Below are positions 8,877 through 19,481 of a stretch of 64,000 nt of DNA, piece after piece; the first letter of the stretch is position 1, and every line of letters starts with the position of its first letter. The notes beneath the pieces are model-generated. The model was not told where the DNA came from. It worked only from the letters and a program-made list of their open reading frames with translations, and searched no databases. Source of the DNA: Deinococcus aquiradiocola (GTDB lineage Bacteria; Deinococcota; Deinococci; Deinococcales; Deinococcaceae); assembly GCF_014646915.1 (NCBI RefSeq), contig NZ_BMOE01000005.1, forward strand, positions 186,001 through 250,000. The letters run 5' to 3'. The position numbers and the translations under genes were made by a program.

Positions 8877-9506
8877 TCAGAAGCTGCTGCTGCCGCCGAC
8901 GCGCACGCCCTGGTAGTACGCGTAGGACGCCGCGTAGCACGCGGGGCGCTTCAGGAAGCTCTTGGCGGCGCAGATGCCGTCCATGTTGGCGTGGAAGACC
9001 TCGTCGGTGGTCTTGCGGTTGGCGTCCGTGCGCTCGTAGACCTTCAGGTTGCGGTACCCGAAGTCGTGGACGTTGCAGGCGGGCCGGAAGTCCTCCCGGT
9101 AGCCCAGGCCGAGCCCGTCGGGCGCGCTGCAGCCGTCACGGGTCCAGTCGAGGCCGGGGTAGGGGAGGGCCGTGACGCTGTACCGGGCGTACTGCGCGTC
9201 GTAGTTGGGGACGCTGCCCCACCCGACGCTCTTGACGTACGCGAGGCGGTCGCCGTCCAGGCTCAGGCCGGTCAGGGTGGGCACGGCGACGGTGGGGGCC
9301 TGTGCGGCGCGCTCGCCGTACGCGACCTGCAGGGCCGCGAGGAGGCCCGGGTCGTCGCCGTAGCGGGCGAGGATGGCCTGGCTGCCCGCGTCCTGCAGTT
9401 CGGGGCGGGCGGCGTACCCGGCGGCGTCCTGCGCGGCGGGCGTGGCCTGCTGACCGCACGCGGCGAGAAGGGTGGCGAGAATCAGGGCGCTGAGGGTCTT
9501 CTGCAT
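8877..9506 (-). CDS. Phospholipase A2-like lipoprotein
   Basis: A 209-residue lipoprotein (lipobox LAAC, Cys17). The C-terminal half matches the prokaryotic phospholipase A2 family: [10 protein letters not shown], then [14 protein letters not shown] with the catalytic H147-D148 pair, then an [12 protein letters not shown] region. Four cysteines (126, 144, 179, 190) could form the two conserved disulfides. Such enzymes hydrolyse the sn-2 ester of phospholipids; the closest known members are secreted streptomycete and fungal enzymes. Lipid anchoring would place it at the cell surface. The start is supported by a GGAGGAC ribosome-binding site. Confidence 0.8.
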   Translation of the reverse strand: MQKTLSALILATLLAACGQQATPAAQDAAGYAARPELQDAGSQAILARYGDDPGLLAALQVAYGERAAQAPTVAVPTLTGLSLDGDRLAYVKSVGWGSVPNYDAQYARYSVTALPYPGLDWTRDGCSAPDGLGLGYREDFRPACNVHDFGYRNLKVYERTDANRKTTDEVFHANMDGICAAKSFLKRPACYAASYAYYQGVRVGGSSSF

Positions 9507-9728
9507 GTCGTCCTCCGGGGTCCGGTGCGGTGTGGGCGGCGTTCCGTCCGCGTCCGGGCGTGACCGGGAGCGGCGGGCATGGGCAGGGCTGCAGGTCCCG
9601 TGACGGTCACGGGATCCGCGTGAATTGTCAGACGCTTCACTCTACTGCCCCCGGCAGTGTCGCGGGAGACCGTCAATGCCGGGTCAGGTGCGGATATTCC
9701 GCCCCCGCCTGCCCGCCGGGAACTCGGG

Positions 9729-10376
9729 TCAGTCCTTGAGGTTCTTCTTCTTGCGTCGCCCGTAGCTGAGGAGGTCCACGTACATGCGGGACCGGTACCC
9801 GACGCCCTTCCAGAAGCCGCGCTTCTCTTCCTTCATGACCTGTGCGAGGTTCGGGAGTTCCACGTAATCCCAGCGGACGCCGCCCGCCTTGAGCGCGTCG
9901 GTGATGGCGGGTTCCGGCCAGCGTTCCTGCCCGAGGCGCGGCACGTGCAGCAGCCACGCGCGCCTGCACGCGCGCTGCCCGGACAGGTGCGGCGTGAGCT
10001 TGTTGCCGAGGTCCGTCATGAGGCCGCCCCCCTCGAAGATGCCGATGCTCATGTCGAGCCGCCCCGCGAGGACCGGGGCGAGCAGGATGTTCAGGTGCTC
10101 GAGTGTCAGGCCGATCAGGTCCGCGTCCAGCATCACGACGTACTCGGCGTCCGTGGCGTTCAGGGCGGCATGCAGCGCGGCACCCTTGCCGCCGTTGGGG
10201 TTCAGTTCCACGACGTGCGCGCCCGCGTCCCGAGCGACCTGCGCCGTCCGGTCGCTGCTGCCGTCCGACGCGACGACCACGTCCGGCGTGAGCTGCAGGG
10301 CCGCCCGCACCACCTGTGCGACGGTCTGTTCTTCGTTGTAGGCGGGGATGACGACCGCGATCTTGGCTGGGGTCAT
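9729..10376 (-). CDS. Family 2 glycosyltransferase (GT-A fold)
   Basis: A 215-residue cytosolic glycosyltransferase. It opens AVVIPAYNEEQTVAQVV, has a nucleotide-binding SDGSSDRT segment, NGGKGAAL, and the metal-binding DAD (LDADL, about residue 86). The C-terminus is highly basic (YGRRKKKNLKD), suggesting membrane or nucleic-acid contact. Family members transfer sugars to lipids or polysaccharides; the acceptor is unknown. No ribosome-binding site is evident before the ATG. Confidence 0.85.
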   Translation of the reverse strand: MTPAKIAVVIPAYNEEQTVAQVVRAALQLTPDVVVASDGSSDRTAQVARDAGAHVVELNPNGGKGAALHAALNATDAEYVVMLDADLIGLTLEHLNILLAPVLAGRLDMSIGIFEGGGLMTDLGNKLTPHLSGQRACRRAWLLHVPRLGQERWPEPAITDALKAGGVRWDYVELPNLAQVMKEEKRGFWKGVGYRSRMYVDLLSYGRRKKKNLKD

Positions 10377-10504
10377 GGCTGGTGGGTCAGAACCGGGGGT
10401 CCGGCGGGAGATGTGAGGCCCGGCGGGCCCGTCCGTGCGAACTATAGCGGCTGACAGGCCCCCGCCGCACGGGTCCCGCCCCCATCACCGTCAGTGCGCC
10501 ACCG

Positions 10505-11635
10505 TCAGAAGAAGCGGCTCAGGTCGCGTACCACCACGAACAGGGACAGCAGCATCACCAGGCCGAACCCGGCGGTCGTCACGGCACTCTCCTGCCGGAA
10601 CGTGAGGGGCCGCCCGCGCAGCACGCCGACCAGCACGAGCAGGATGCGCCCGCCGTCCAGGCCCGGGATGGGCAGCAGGTTGAAGAACCCCAGCGACAGG
10701 TTGATGGTCGCGCCGATCAGCACGAGCGCCCACCCGCCGAGCTTCGCGGCCTCCGACACCACCTGCCCTGTCCCGACCGGCCCGACCACGCCCTGATCCT
10801 GACTGAGGTTCAGGGTGAAGAACCGCGCGAACAGGTTCCCGAAGGCCTTCAGCACGGACGGGACCGCCTGCACGATGGTGCGGCCCGACTCGGCCAGCGC
10901 GCCCGGCAGCCCGACGCGCTGCACCTTCACGTCCGCGCCGTACGCGATGCCGAGCCGCGCCCGCTGACCGTTCACGGTGGGCGTCCAGTCGAACCGGATG
11001 TCCTGCACCTTCCCGGCGCGCTCCACCGTGAAGGTGTGCGGCCCGGCCACCGTCAGGGCACGCTGCACGCGCGTCCAGCCGCCCACCTGTTCGCCCTTCA
11101 CCGTCTCCTGCACCGGCAGCGCCTGCCCGTCGATGGCGGTCACCACGTCCCCCGACCGGAACCCGAGGCTCTGCGCGCGCGAGTCCGGCACCACGCTGCT
11201 GATCACGGCCCGGTTCGCGCGGAGCGACTGCACGCCGTTCGCCCAGAAGTTCCCGCCCAGCAGCAGGAACGCCAGCAGCAGGTTCATGACGGGACCGGCC
11301 AGCAGGATCGCCACCTTGCCCCAGGCGGGCAGCAGCGCGTACCCGTGCTTCGCGCTGTCCATGCGGCCGTCCTCCAGGGTGTCGGGCGCCATGCCGTCGA
11401 TCTCCACGTACCCGCCGATGGGCAGCAGCGACACCCGCCACTCCGTGCCGCGCCACTGCCTGCGCGCCAGCACCGGACCCATCCCCACGCTGAAGCTGTT
11501 GACCTTCACGCCCTGCAGTTTCGCGCCCCAGTAGTGCGCGAGTTCGTGCATGAACGTCGCCAGCGCGATGATCACGAGCGTCCACACGATGCCCTGCGGC
11601 GTCAGCGCCTGCGCGATCGCCTGGAAGAAATTCAC
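10505..11635 (-). CDS. rseP: Site-2 intramembrane zinc metalloprotease
   Basis: A 376-residue integral membrane protease of the RseP/SpoIVFB family. The catalytic HELAH motif is at residues 30-34 in the first transmembrane helix, a PDZ domain follows (about residues 115-200, including [12 protein letters not shown]), and the third ligand segment [12 protein letters not shown] is near residue 320. In other bacteria it cleaves anti-sigma factors and signal-peptide remnants. The start overlaps the dxr stop by four bases (ATGA), a dxr-rseP coupling also seen widely in bacteria. Confidence 0.93.
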   Translation of the reverse strand: MNFFQAIAQALTPQGIVWTLVIIALATFMHELAHYWGAKLQGVKVNSFSVGMGPVLARRQWRGTEWRVSLLPIGGYVEIDGMAPDTLEDGRMDSAKHGYALLPAWGKVAILLAGPVMNLLLAFLLLGGNFWANGVQSLRANRAVISSVVPDSRAQSLGFRSGDVVTAIDGQALPVQETVKGEQVGGWTRVQRALTVAGPHTFTVERAGKVQDIRFDWTPTVNGQRARLGIAYGADVKVQRVGLPGALAESGRTIVQAVPSVLKAFGNLFARFFTLNLSQDQGVVGPVGTGQVVSEAAKLGGWALVLIGATINLSLGFFNLLPIPGLDGGRILLVLVGVLRGRPLTFRQESAVTTAGFGLVMLLSLFVVVRDLSRFF

Positions 11636-12798
11636 GCGCGCACCCCCGCCGCGATCAGCTCATGCGTCCGGGCGCGCGCCCACGCGTCCGCGTCCCGGAT
11701 GGCGTCCCAGCCGAGCGCCTGCTGCGGCACCTCGTCCAGCACGCCCTCGATCACGCGCGCGATGCCGGGGAAATCCAGGCGGCCCGCCAGGAACGCGTCC
11801 ACCGCCACCTCGTCCGCCGCGTTCAGGGCGGTGGGAGCCACGCCGCCCAACTCGCCCGCACGGTACGCCTGCGCCAGCGCCGGGAAGCGCTGCAGGTCCG
11901 GCTCGCGGAACTCCAGCGTGCCCAGCAGCGGCCAGCCCAGGTGCCCCGCCACTTCCGGCCCGCGCCGCACCGTGCCCGGCTGCCCCGGCGCCTGCATCCC
12001 GGTGGGCGCGGCGTCCAGCGCGTACGCGATCGCGAGCCGCATGTCCGTCGGCCCGAGGTTCGCCTTCAGCGACCCGTCCCGGAAGCGGATGAGGGCGTGC
12101 ACGATGCTCTGCGGATGCACCGTCACCCGCACCCGCGACAGCGGCACGCCGTACAGGCTGGCGCACTCCAGCACCTCCAGCCCCTTGTTCAGCAGGGTGG
12201 CGCTGTCGATGCTGATCTTGCGGCCCATGTCCCAGTTCGGGTGCTTCAGGGCCTGCGCGGGCGTCACGCCGCCCAGGTCGGCCGGACCGTCCCGGAACGG
12301 CCCGCCGGACGCCGTCAGGATCAGTTCCGCCACGTCCTCCACACGCTCACCCACCAGGCACTGATAGATGCCCGTGTGCTCCGAATCGACCGGCACGACG
12401 CGCCCCCCGCCCACCTGCGCCGCCTCCCAGATCAGCAGGCCCGCCGTCACCATCGCCTCCTTCGTGGCGAGCGCCACGCTGCGCCCCGCCTGCAGCGCCG
12501 CACGCGTCGGCTCCAGCCCGATCAGGCCACTCATGGCGTTCACGGTCACGTCGGCCGGCAGGACCGCGATCTCGGACGTGTCCGAAACGACGCGCACGCC
12601 ACTCAGGCGCGCCCGCGCGTCCGCCAGCACCTCCGGCGCGACACTCACCACCTCCGGACGGAACTCCCGCACCTGCGCGTCCAGCAGGTCGAGATTCCGT
12701 CCGGCGGCGAGGGCCGCCACCGTATAGCCGCGCTCGCGGGCCACGTCGAGGGTCTGCGTGCCGATGGAACCGGTCGAACCGAGCAGGGTGAGGCGCAT
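11632..12798 (-). CDS. dxr: 1-deoxy-D-xylulose 5-phosphate reductoisomerase
   Basis: A 388-residue enzyme of the MEP isoprenoid pathway, converting DXP to 2-C-methyl-D-erythritol 4-phosphate with NADPH. The NADPH loop GSTGSIG is at residues 7-13. The metal and substrate site is seen in [12 protein letters not shown] and [10 protein letters not shown], and the later [17 protein letters not shown] block is characteristic. Start at 12798 is set by GGAGGTCAG directly upstream; the frame could open at 12849 but would add 17 unsupported residues. Coupled to rseP. Confidence 0.95.
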   Translation of the reverse strand: MRLTLLGSTGSIGTQTLDVARERGYTVAALAAGRNLDLLDAQVREFRPEVVSVAPEVLADARARLSGVRVVSDTSEIAVLPADVTVNAMSGLIGLEPTRAALQAGRSVALATKEAMVTAGLLIWEAAQVGGGRVVPVDSEHTGIYQCLVGERVEDVAELILTASGGPFRDGPADLGGVTPAQALKHPNWDMGRKISIDSATLLNKGLEVLECASLYGVPLSRVRVTVHPQSIVHALIRFRDGSLKANLGPTDMRLAIAYALDAAPTGMQAPGQPGTVRRGPEVAGHLGWPLLGTLEFREPDLQRFPALAQAYRAGELGGVAPTALNAADEVAVDAFLAGRLDFPGIARVIEGVLDEVPQQALGWDAIRDADAWARARTHELIAAGVRA

Positions 12799-12881
12799 CT
12801 GACCTCCAGTCTGCCGCACGTTGATGAGCCGCGCTGGAAGAGAACCCACGGTGACGCCCCCCGGTGTGCTTCCATGAAGGC

Positions 12882-13157
12882 ATGAACGAGCACCCCCTGC
12901 AGGGCACCATCACGGACGTCGTGCCGCTCGGCCACCGCCTCCTGCTCAGCGTGCGCGGTCTGGGCGGCCGGCCCGCCCTGCCCACCGACGCGCAGGTCAT
13001 CCAGACCGGCGAGCGCCTGCGCCTCCTCGACCAGCCGCACAGCCCCACCCTGTGGCTGCACGGCGAAGTGACGCTCCTGGCCGAACCGCACGGCGAAACG
13101 AACTGGCGCACCTGGACGGGCAAGACCCTCGCCGTGGCCGAGGTCGAGGAACCCTAG
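12882..13157 (+). CDS. Hypothetical protein, 91 aa
   Basis: A small soluble protein ([20 protein letters not shown] ...) with alternating hydrophobic residues that suggest a compact beta-barrel of OB or SH3 type, and several Trp ([16 protein letters not shown]). A GAAGG ribosome-binding site supports this ATG over one at 12864. It diverges from dxr and converges on the next gene with four bases between them. Not recognised. Confidence 0.55.
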   Translation: MNEHPLQGTITDVVPLGHRLLLSVRGLGGRPALPTDAQVIQTGERLRLLDQPHSPTLWLHGEVTLLAEPHGETNWRTWTGKTLAVAEVEEP

Positions 13158-13161
13158 GCGG

Positions 13162-13782
13162 TCAGTCCGAGCGCCTGACCCGCATACACTGGGCCTCTTC
13201 GCGTCCAGCACTGGCCGGGGAACTGGTGGTCGTCAGCCCCTTCAGCGTGGGCAGCGCGTAACGGGTGGTCGTCACCGTCCGGCGCTTCTGCTGTCCCTGC
13301 ATGTCGAAGAGTTGATCCTGCGCGGCCACGCACAGGTTGCCGCGGTCCAGCCACAGCCGCGTGATGACAGACACAGACTGCGTCACGCCGGGCTCGATCA
13401 GGGGGGGCGCAGGGGTGGCGACCCGTACGCCGCCCGACAGGTTCCACCGCCGCACCGTGTTCGTGCCCGCGCCGATCAGGGAGCGGCCATCGGCAGACCA
13501 CAGCAGACGCAGGACGCTGCTGTTCTTCAGGGTGATGGTCGGCAACCCGGGGCGTGCCAGATGCACCTCGCAGAACCTGAAGCCGGGGGGTTCGTAACAG
13601 AAGCGCACGGCGGCCGCGTCGCCCCGGGGTGAGACCAGGGTGTCCTGCACGAGCCACGGGAAGTCCGGATGGCCCGCACTGTCGGCGGGTCCGGTGACGG
13701 TGACGCGTTCTCCACTCTTGAAGACGATCACGGCTGCCGGGGGTGGCGGGAGCGTGACGGCGGCCAGCAGCAGGGCGAGCAT
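13162..13782 (-). CDS. Secreted beta-rich protein of unknown function, 206 aa
   Basis: Begins with a hydrophobic leader (MLALLLAAVTLPPPPAAV) that may be a short signal peptide, followed by beta strands including LLWSADGRSLIGAGTNTVRRW, which looks like a WD40/beta-propeller blade (S-A-D-G-x-S-L-I-G). Only one or two blades fit in this length, so it is not a full propeller. Two Cys pairs are present (FCYEP...FCEV). Possibly a shortened remnant of a longer propeller protein. Confidence 0.5.
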   Translation of the reverse strand: MLALLLAAVTLPPPPAAVIVFKSGERVTVTGPADSAGHPDFPWLVQDTLVSPRGDAAAVRFCYEPPGFRFCEVHLARPGLPTITLKNSSVLRLLWSADGRSLIGAGTNTVRRWNLSGGVRVATPAPPLIEPGVTQSVSVITRLWLDRGNLCVAAQDQLFDMQGQQKRRTVTTTRYALPTLKGLTTTSSPASAGREEAQCMRVRRSD

Positions 13783-13824
13783 GCCACATGCTGGACGTTC
13801 CGTCTGACCCCGGGATGACCGCAG

Positions 13825-13854
13825 GCCGGGGAACCTTCATTCAGGCTCCCCGGC
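13825..13854 (-). terminator. Possible aceA terminator hairpin
   Basis: GCCGGGGA at 13825-13832 pairs with TCCCCGGC at 13847-13854, 35 bases beyond the aceA stop. There is no T-run, so this is only suggestive. Confidence 0.4.
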
Positions 13855-13889
13855 TCGCGGCTATGGATGGGTGGGCGTGTGGCCCGTGT

Positions 13890-15185
<1,296 letters not shown>

Positions 15186-15309
15186 GGTGGTGCCTCCTGT
15201 GCGTGTGGGTTGGGGGGTGCCGCTTGGCTTGACCTCATGGTGTCACCGCGCTCCTGCCGGACTGGTGTTGTAAATCGTGGAGGTCTGGAGTCCATGCGGC
15301 TACAGGTAC

Positions 15310-15344
15310 ACCGGTTTACCGGTTTAATTGCATCTGGGTAAACC
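15310..15344. promoter_or_regulatory. Candidate operator upstream of aceA
   Basis: ACCGGTTT occurs twice in tandem (15310-15317, 15318-15325), and GGTTTACC (15313-15320) is the exact reverse complement of GGTAAACC (15337-15344). The block is AT-rich against its surroundings and lies in the 200-bp spacer between aceA and the P-loop repeat protein, about 125-160 bp before the aceA start. Confidence 0.45.
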
Positions 15345-15385
15345 ACTTGGCGCAAACGGCACCGCCCCCACTCCACCAACTCCGT

Positions 15386-18346
15386 TCAGACCGGCTGGCC
15401 GCCCGCCACGCCCAGCGCGTCCCGCAGCCGGAGCGCCTGCACGTTCAGGCCCGGGAACAGCGCGGCCGCCGCCGCCTCCCCGCCGTCCAGACGCTCCAGC
15501 AGCATCCCCACCTCACGCCACACCTGCCCCTGGAACGCCCGCAGCGGCGCCTCGCCCGCCGCGTCCCGCAGCCACGCCAGCGTCCCCCCCAGGCTCCCGC
15601 TCCCGCCCTCCAGCAGCAGGCAGCGGGCCTCCAGCGTCAGCAGCAGCGCGTGCAGGCCCGGGTCCGGCTCCTGCGCCTCACCCAGTCCCGACGCCACGCG
15701 CCGCAGCAGCGCGTGCCCACGGTTCACCTCGTGCAGCGCGGCCCCCACCCCGCCTCCGCGCAGGTGCGCGTCGGCCAGCGTGGCGCGCGCCTGCGCCTCC
15801 GCGTACGGGTGATCCGTCATCCTGAGCGCCCGCCGCGCGAACGCCTCGGCCCGCGCCGGGTCCGGGTCCGCCAGCGCCCGTGACAGCAGGATGTCGAAGG
15901 TCAGCACCTGCTCCCGGTCCAGCCCGCCCGACACCGCCGACAGCAGCGCGTCCAGCACGCGCCGCGCCTGCACCAGATCCGCGTGGTCCTCCTGCACGCC
16001 CCCGAACGGCTGCTGGTACGGGCGTCCCGCGCCGCGCGTCAGGTACGCCAGCGCCACCCGGTACTGCGTGCGCCGCTCCCGGTACGCGGCCTCCGCGTGC
16101 CGCTGCCCCGGCTCGCCCAGCAGCTGCAGCGCGCTCGCCGCGACGCGCAGCGCCTCGTCCGGCCGGAACAGCGACAGCAGCACCGGCACGCTCTCCGACT
16201 CCAGCCGCGCCCGCAGCACCGGGTCCGCGTCGCCCGCCTGCGCCGTCGCCCGCCGCGACCACACGAGCGCCTCCTGCGCCCTCCCCAGCCGCCGCAATGC
16301 CGTCGCCACGCGCGCCTGCACCCGCGCCTGCTCCTCCGGCGCGCCCTGCTCCTGCGTCAGCCGCTCCGCCGCGTCCAGCAGGCGCTCCAGCGCCGCCGCC
16401 GGTTGCCCCAGCCGCAGGCGCAGGTCCCCTTCCTGGTACCGGGCGCGGGCCGACAGCAGCGGGTGACTGGCGGGCACGTTGCCCAGCTCCCGCATCGCTT
16501 CCGCCCAGCGGCCCGCGTCCTTCGCGATCAGGCCGCGCCACAGGGCCGCGCGCGCCGGGTTGCCGAGCGCGCCGCCCTCCCGAGCGCGCGGGTCCGCCGC
16601 GAGCCGCGTCGCCCGGTCCAGATCGCCGCGCCAGCGGGCCAGGGCCGCGCCCACCAGCAGCGCGTCCGCCTGCGCGCCCTGCAGCCAGCGGTCCGGCCCG
16701 GCGGCGCTCAGGGGCCGCTGCACCTCCGCGTGCGACAGTTGCGCCTCGGCCGCCTCGAAGTTCCCGCTGTCCACGCTGCTCTCCGCCAGCTTCACGCGCG
16801 CCCACGCCCGCACCGCCTCGCGCGGCGAATCCAGCAGCGCGAACAGCGCGTCACGCGCCTGCGGGTGCCCGTACGCGCCGAGCATCGCGTGGTGACTCAC
16901 CACGGCCCGCGCGAGCGACTCGCGCTCCTCGCCGCGCGCCTGCCCCCGCGCCTGCACCCACAGCAGCGGCGCGTGCCCCAGGCCGCCCGGGTGCGCGTCC
17001 AGCCAGCGCGCCACGTCTGCCCAGCGGTCCAGGCGCGCCAGGGCGTTCAGTGGCACGCTGACCGCGTCCGCCGTCCCTGCGTCCGTCCTGACCGTGCCCG
17101 GCAGGGTCGCCGCGAGCCGCGTCAGGGCCGCGCGGCGCTCGGCGTCCGGCAGGAGCGGCCGCGCAGCGTCCAGCAGTGCGCCCGACAGCGGGCGCGGGTG
17201 CGCGGCGTCCGACTCGTCCAGCAGGGCACGCACGTGTGCGGGCAGCAGGTCGAGCCGCTGCCCGAGCGCCGCCTCCAGCAGCGGCCCCGGCAGCCGCGCC
17301 CCGCCCTGCCCGGCACTCACGGTGTCCTGCACGGCACTCAGGGCCGCCAGCAGCCGCACCGCCGCCGGGTCCGACAGCACGCGCTCCAGCGTGTCCTGCC
17401 CGGCCTCGCCGCCACTCCCGGCGTTGCGGGCCGCCGCGAGCAGCGTCAGCCGGTCGAGGTTGCGGCCCGTCTGCCGCACCAGTTCGTCCGCGCGGGCCGC
17501 CGGGACGCCCAGCTGCGCCATCAGGTACCGCCGCGCCTCGGCAGGCGTGGGCGCCGTCAGGCGAATGTGATCGCCCGGCAGGTCCGGCGGGAGCGCCGAC
17601 TCGTCCTCGGCGGCCAGCAGCACGTTCAGGCGCTCCGGCGCGAGGCGGTACAGCTGCTCCGCCGCCCACGCCGTCAGCGACACCGTCGCGCCGTCCGCCG
17701 CGCGCGGCGGCGAGACCCCGAACTGCCCGTCCGGCAGCACCCGCAGCAGCAGCACCGACCCGTCAGGCAGGCCCTCCAGCAGTGCCCGCGCGGCCCGTGC
17801 CTGCCCTTCCGCCTGCACCGCGAACGGCTGCGAACGCTGCACCTGCAGGTCCGGGAAGAGCGGCAGCAGGTCCCCGCCCAGCGTCAGGCGGTGCACGCCC
17901 GGCGCCGGGTCCAGCTGCGCGATGGCGCGCTCCAGGTGCGTGCTGAGCAGCGTCTTGCCCGCCCCGGCCGGGCCGCTCACCACCAGTCTCGCCGCGTGCC
18001 CGCCCCCTGCGGCGGCCCGCACCGCGCCCAGGAACTGTCGGTACGCGCGCCGCTTCGAGCGGCCCAGCAGTTCCAGTTCCGCGGGAAGCGGCTGCCGCAC
18101 GCTGACCGGCAGGGGAGGCACGCGCTGCCCGACGCCCGCCGCGAGTTCCGACAGCACGCCGTGCAGCGCCCGCTTGTCCTGCGGCGTCCCGATGTCGCGG
18201 TACACGATGTTCCGCACGCTGCTCGGGCTCGCGCCGCGCGCACGCATCGCCTCCTCCAGCCAGCGCAGGCTGCCGCGCACGCCCCACGCCTCCCGCGTGC
18301 GCGGCAGCTGCTGCCGCAGCGTCTGCAAGGTCGCCTGCCAGTCCAT
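15386..18346 (-). CDS. Large P-loop ATPase with C-terminal helical (TPR-like) repeats
   Basis: A 986-residue cytosolic protein. An N-terminal helical region (1-75, including SLRWLEEAMRARGASPSSVRNIV, which could be helix-turn-helix-like) precedes an ATPase with Walker A GPAGAGKT (125-132) and a sensor-like LNVLLAAEDE. From about residue 420 to the end, the sequence is Ala/Leu/Arg-rich helical repeats of TPR type (AEAQLSHAEVQ, LAWLRDAAGEAPL). This ATPase-plus-repeats layout resembles STAND-type regulators such as MalT/LuxR-family activators, but no LuxR helix-turn-helix is seen at the C-terminus. TAGCGT lies six bases before the ATG. It could regulate aceA next door; that is inference. Confidence 0.7.
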   Translation of the reverse strand: MDWQATLQTLRQQLPRTREAWGVRGSLRWLEEAMRARGASPSSVRNIVYRDIGTPQDKRALHGVLSELAAGVGQRVPPLPVSVRQPLPAELELLGRSKRRAYRQFLGAVRAAAGGGHAARLVVSGPAGAGKTLLSTHLERAIAQLDPAPGVHRLTLGGDLLPLFPDLQVQRSQPFAVQAEGQARAARALLEGLPDGSVLLLRVLPDGQFGVSPPRAADGATVSLTAWAAEQLYRLAPERLNVLLAAEDESALPPDLPGDHIRLTAPTPAEARRYLMAQLGVPAARADELVRQTGRNLDRLTLLAAARNAGSGGEAGQDTLERVLSDPAAVRLLAALSAVQDTVSAGQGGARLPGPLLEAALGQRLDLLPAHVRALLDESDAAHPRPLSGALLDAARPLLPDAERRAALTRLAATLPGTVRTDAGTADAVSVPLNALARLDRWADVARWLDAHPGGLGHAPLLWVQARGQARGEERESLARAVVSHHAMLGAYGHPQARDALFALLDSPREAVRAWARVKLAESSVDSGNFEAAEAQLSHAEVQRPLSAAGPDRWLQGAQADALLVGAALARWRGDLDRATRLAADPRAREGGALGNPARAALWRGLIAKDAGRWAEAMRELGNVPASHPLLSARARYQEGDLRLRLGQPAAALERLLDAAERLTQEQGAPEEQARVQARVATALRRLGRAQEALVWSRRATAQAGDADPVLRARLESESVPVLLSLFRPDEALRVAASALQLLGEPGQRHAEAAYRERRTQYRVALAYLTRGAGRPYQQPFGGVQEDHADLVQARRVLDALLSAVSGGLDREQVLTFDILLSRALADPDPARAEAFARRALRMTDHPYAEAQARATLADAHLRGGGVGAALHEVNRGHALLRRVASGLGEAQEPDPGLHALLLTLEARCLLLEGGSGSLGGTLAWLRDAAGEAPLRAFQGQVWREVGMLLERLDGGEAAAAALFPGLNVQALRLRDALGVAGGQPV

Positions 18347-18652
18347 ACTGGAACGCTATCAGGTGCGGCGCTCCCCGGCGCGCCCGGCGCCCGCTCGCCC
18401 CCTGCCCTCCAGCCGCCGGACCCTGCAACTCTGCCGGGAACGCCGGGCGCGGGCCGGACCGCTTCATCAGATGCGCTTCAGCAAGTTCGCTATACTCGGT
18501 TCAGCCTTTTACAGTTCACGCCCCGACCCGCATCGCCTGTCGCGTTCCTGCCCCATACTGCTGACCTGCACCACACCGTCCGTCCACCGCCCCACACGCG
18601 CCACGGCCCACCCGGCCCGCGCTGACCCCACACCGCCGCCCCGGAGGCCCCC
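18347..18652. other. 306-bp intergenic spacer with a promoter
   Basis: No gene is seen. TATACT at about 18491-18496 makes a good plus-strand -10 box for the downstream TPR gene, which would give a leader of roughly 150 bases. No convincing -35 box and no strong hairpin were found. Confidence 0.4.
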
Positions 18653-19354
18653 ATGCGTACCCTGATCCTCACCGCCCTGCTCGCCACCACCACCGCCCTC
18701 GCCGCCACCGCCCAGGACGCCAGCAACACCCTCGACAGGGGCAACTGGCAGGACGCCGCCAGCCTCGGCGCGTCCCTCGACAGCGCCGACGGGTACACCA
18801 TCGCCGCGAAGGCCACCACGCTCGGCGCCAGCGTCAGCCCCGACTCCGCCAAGGCCGCCCTCCTCAAGAAGGCGCAGAGCTACGCCAACCAGGCCATCAA
18901 ACTCAACCCCAACAGCGCCAGCGCGTACTTCGAACTCGCGCGCGCCGACGGCCGCCTCGCGCAGTACACCGGCATCCTCGAAAGCCTCGGGCTTGCCGGG
19001 GAGATCAAGAAGGCCCTCGTGAAGGCCATCGACCTCGACCCCAAATTCGACGAGGCGTACGTCGCGCTCGGCCTGTGGAACGCCGAACTGGCCGCCAAGG
19101 GCGGCGGCGCGTCCTTCATCACCGGCGCGCGCGGCGACCAGGTCATCCCGAACTTCGAGAAGGCCATCGCCATCGCGCCCACCACCATCGCGCACCGCCT
19201 GGAGTACGCGAACTCCCTGCTGCTCCTGAACCGCAACAGCAACCGCAGCGCCGCCATCGCGCAGCTGCAGAAGGCCGTCAGCCTCACCCCCGTCACGTAC
19301 TGGGACAAGCAGGACCTCGCCGCCGCGCAGAAGAAACTCGACGCGCTGCGCTGA
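18653..19354 (+). CDS. Exported TPR-repeat protein, 233 aa
   Basis: A Sec signal peptide (MRTLILTALLATTTALAATA) precedes a helical protein with TPR-type units: AIKLNPNSASAYFELARADG, AIDLDPKFDEAYVALGLWNAE and AIAIAPTTIAHRLEYANSLL, each with the -A-x-x-L-x-P- pattern that ends one TPR and opens the next. It is likely a periplasmic protein-protein interaction scaffold. The ATG is preceded by GGAGGCCCCC, a usable ribosome-binding site. A terminator hairpin follows. Confidence 0.8.
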   Translation: MRTLILTALLATTTALAATAQDASNTLDRGNWQDAASLGASLDSADGYTIAAKATTLGASVSPDSAKAALLKKAQSYANQAIKLNPNSASAYFELARADGRLAQYTGILESLGLAGEIKKALVKAIDLDPKFDEAYVALGLWNAELAAKGGGASFITGARGDQVIPNFEKAIAIAPTTIAHRLEYANSLLLLNRNSNRSAAIAQLQKAVSLTPVTYWDKQDLAAAQKKLDALR

Positions 19355-19369
19355 ACCTCGGTGTGCCGG

Positions 19370-19402
19370 GGCAGCCTCACCCGCGCGGGGGGGCTGCCCC
19401 TC
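19370..19402. terminator. Terminator-like hairpin after the TPR gene
   Basis: GGGGCAGCC pairs with GGCTGCCCC around a C/G-rich loop, 15 bases after the stop codon. It lies between converging genes and may serve both. Confidence 0.6.
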
Positions 19403-19481
19403 GCCGTTCACGGGGCGCGCCCGCCCCGTCCCCTGCCCTGCAGCGCGGGCATTCACCGGCAGCCGTGAGCGGGGAGGAGGG

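Noticed and set aside
15983..18625. 880-residue plus-strand open frame opposite the large P-loop gene
   Set aside because: Arg/Gln/Leu/His-rich shadow; the minus strand carries a Walker A and regular helical repeats, which cannot both be chance.
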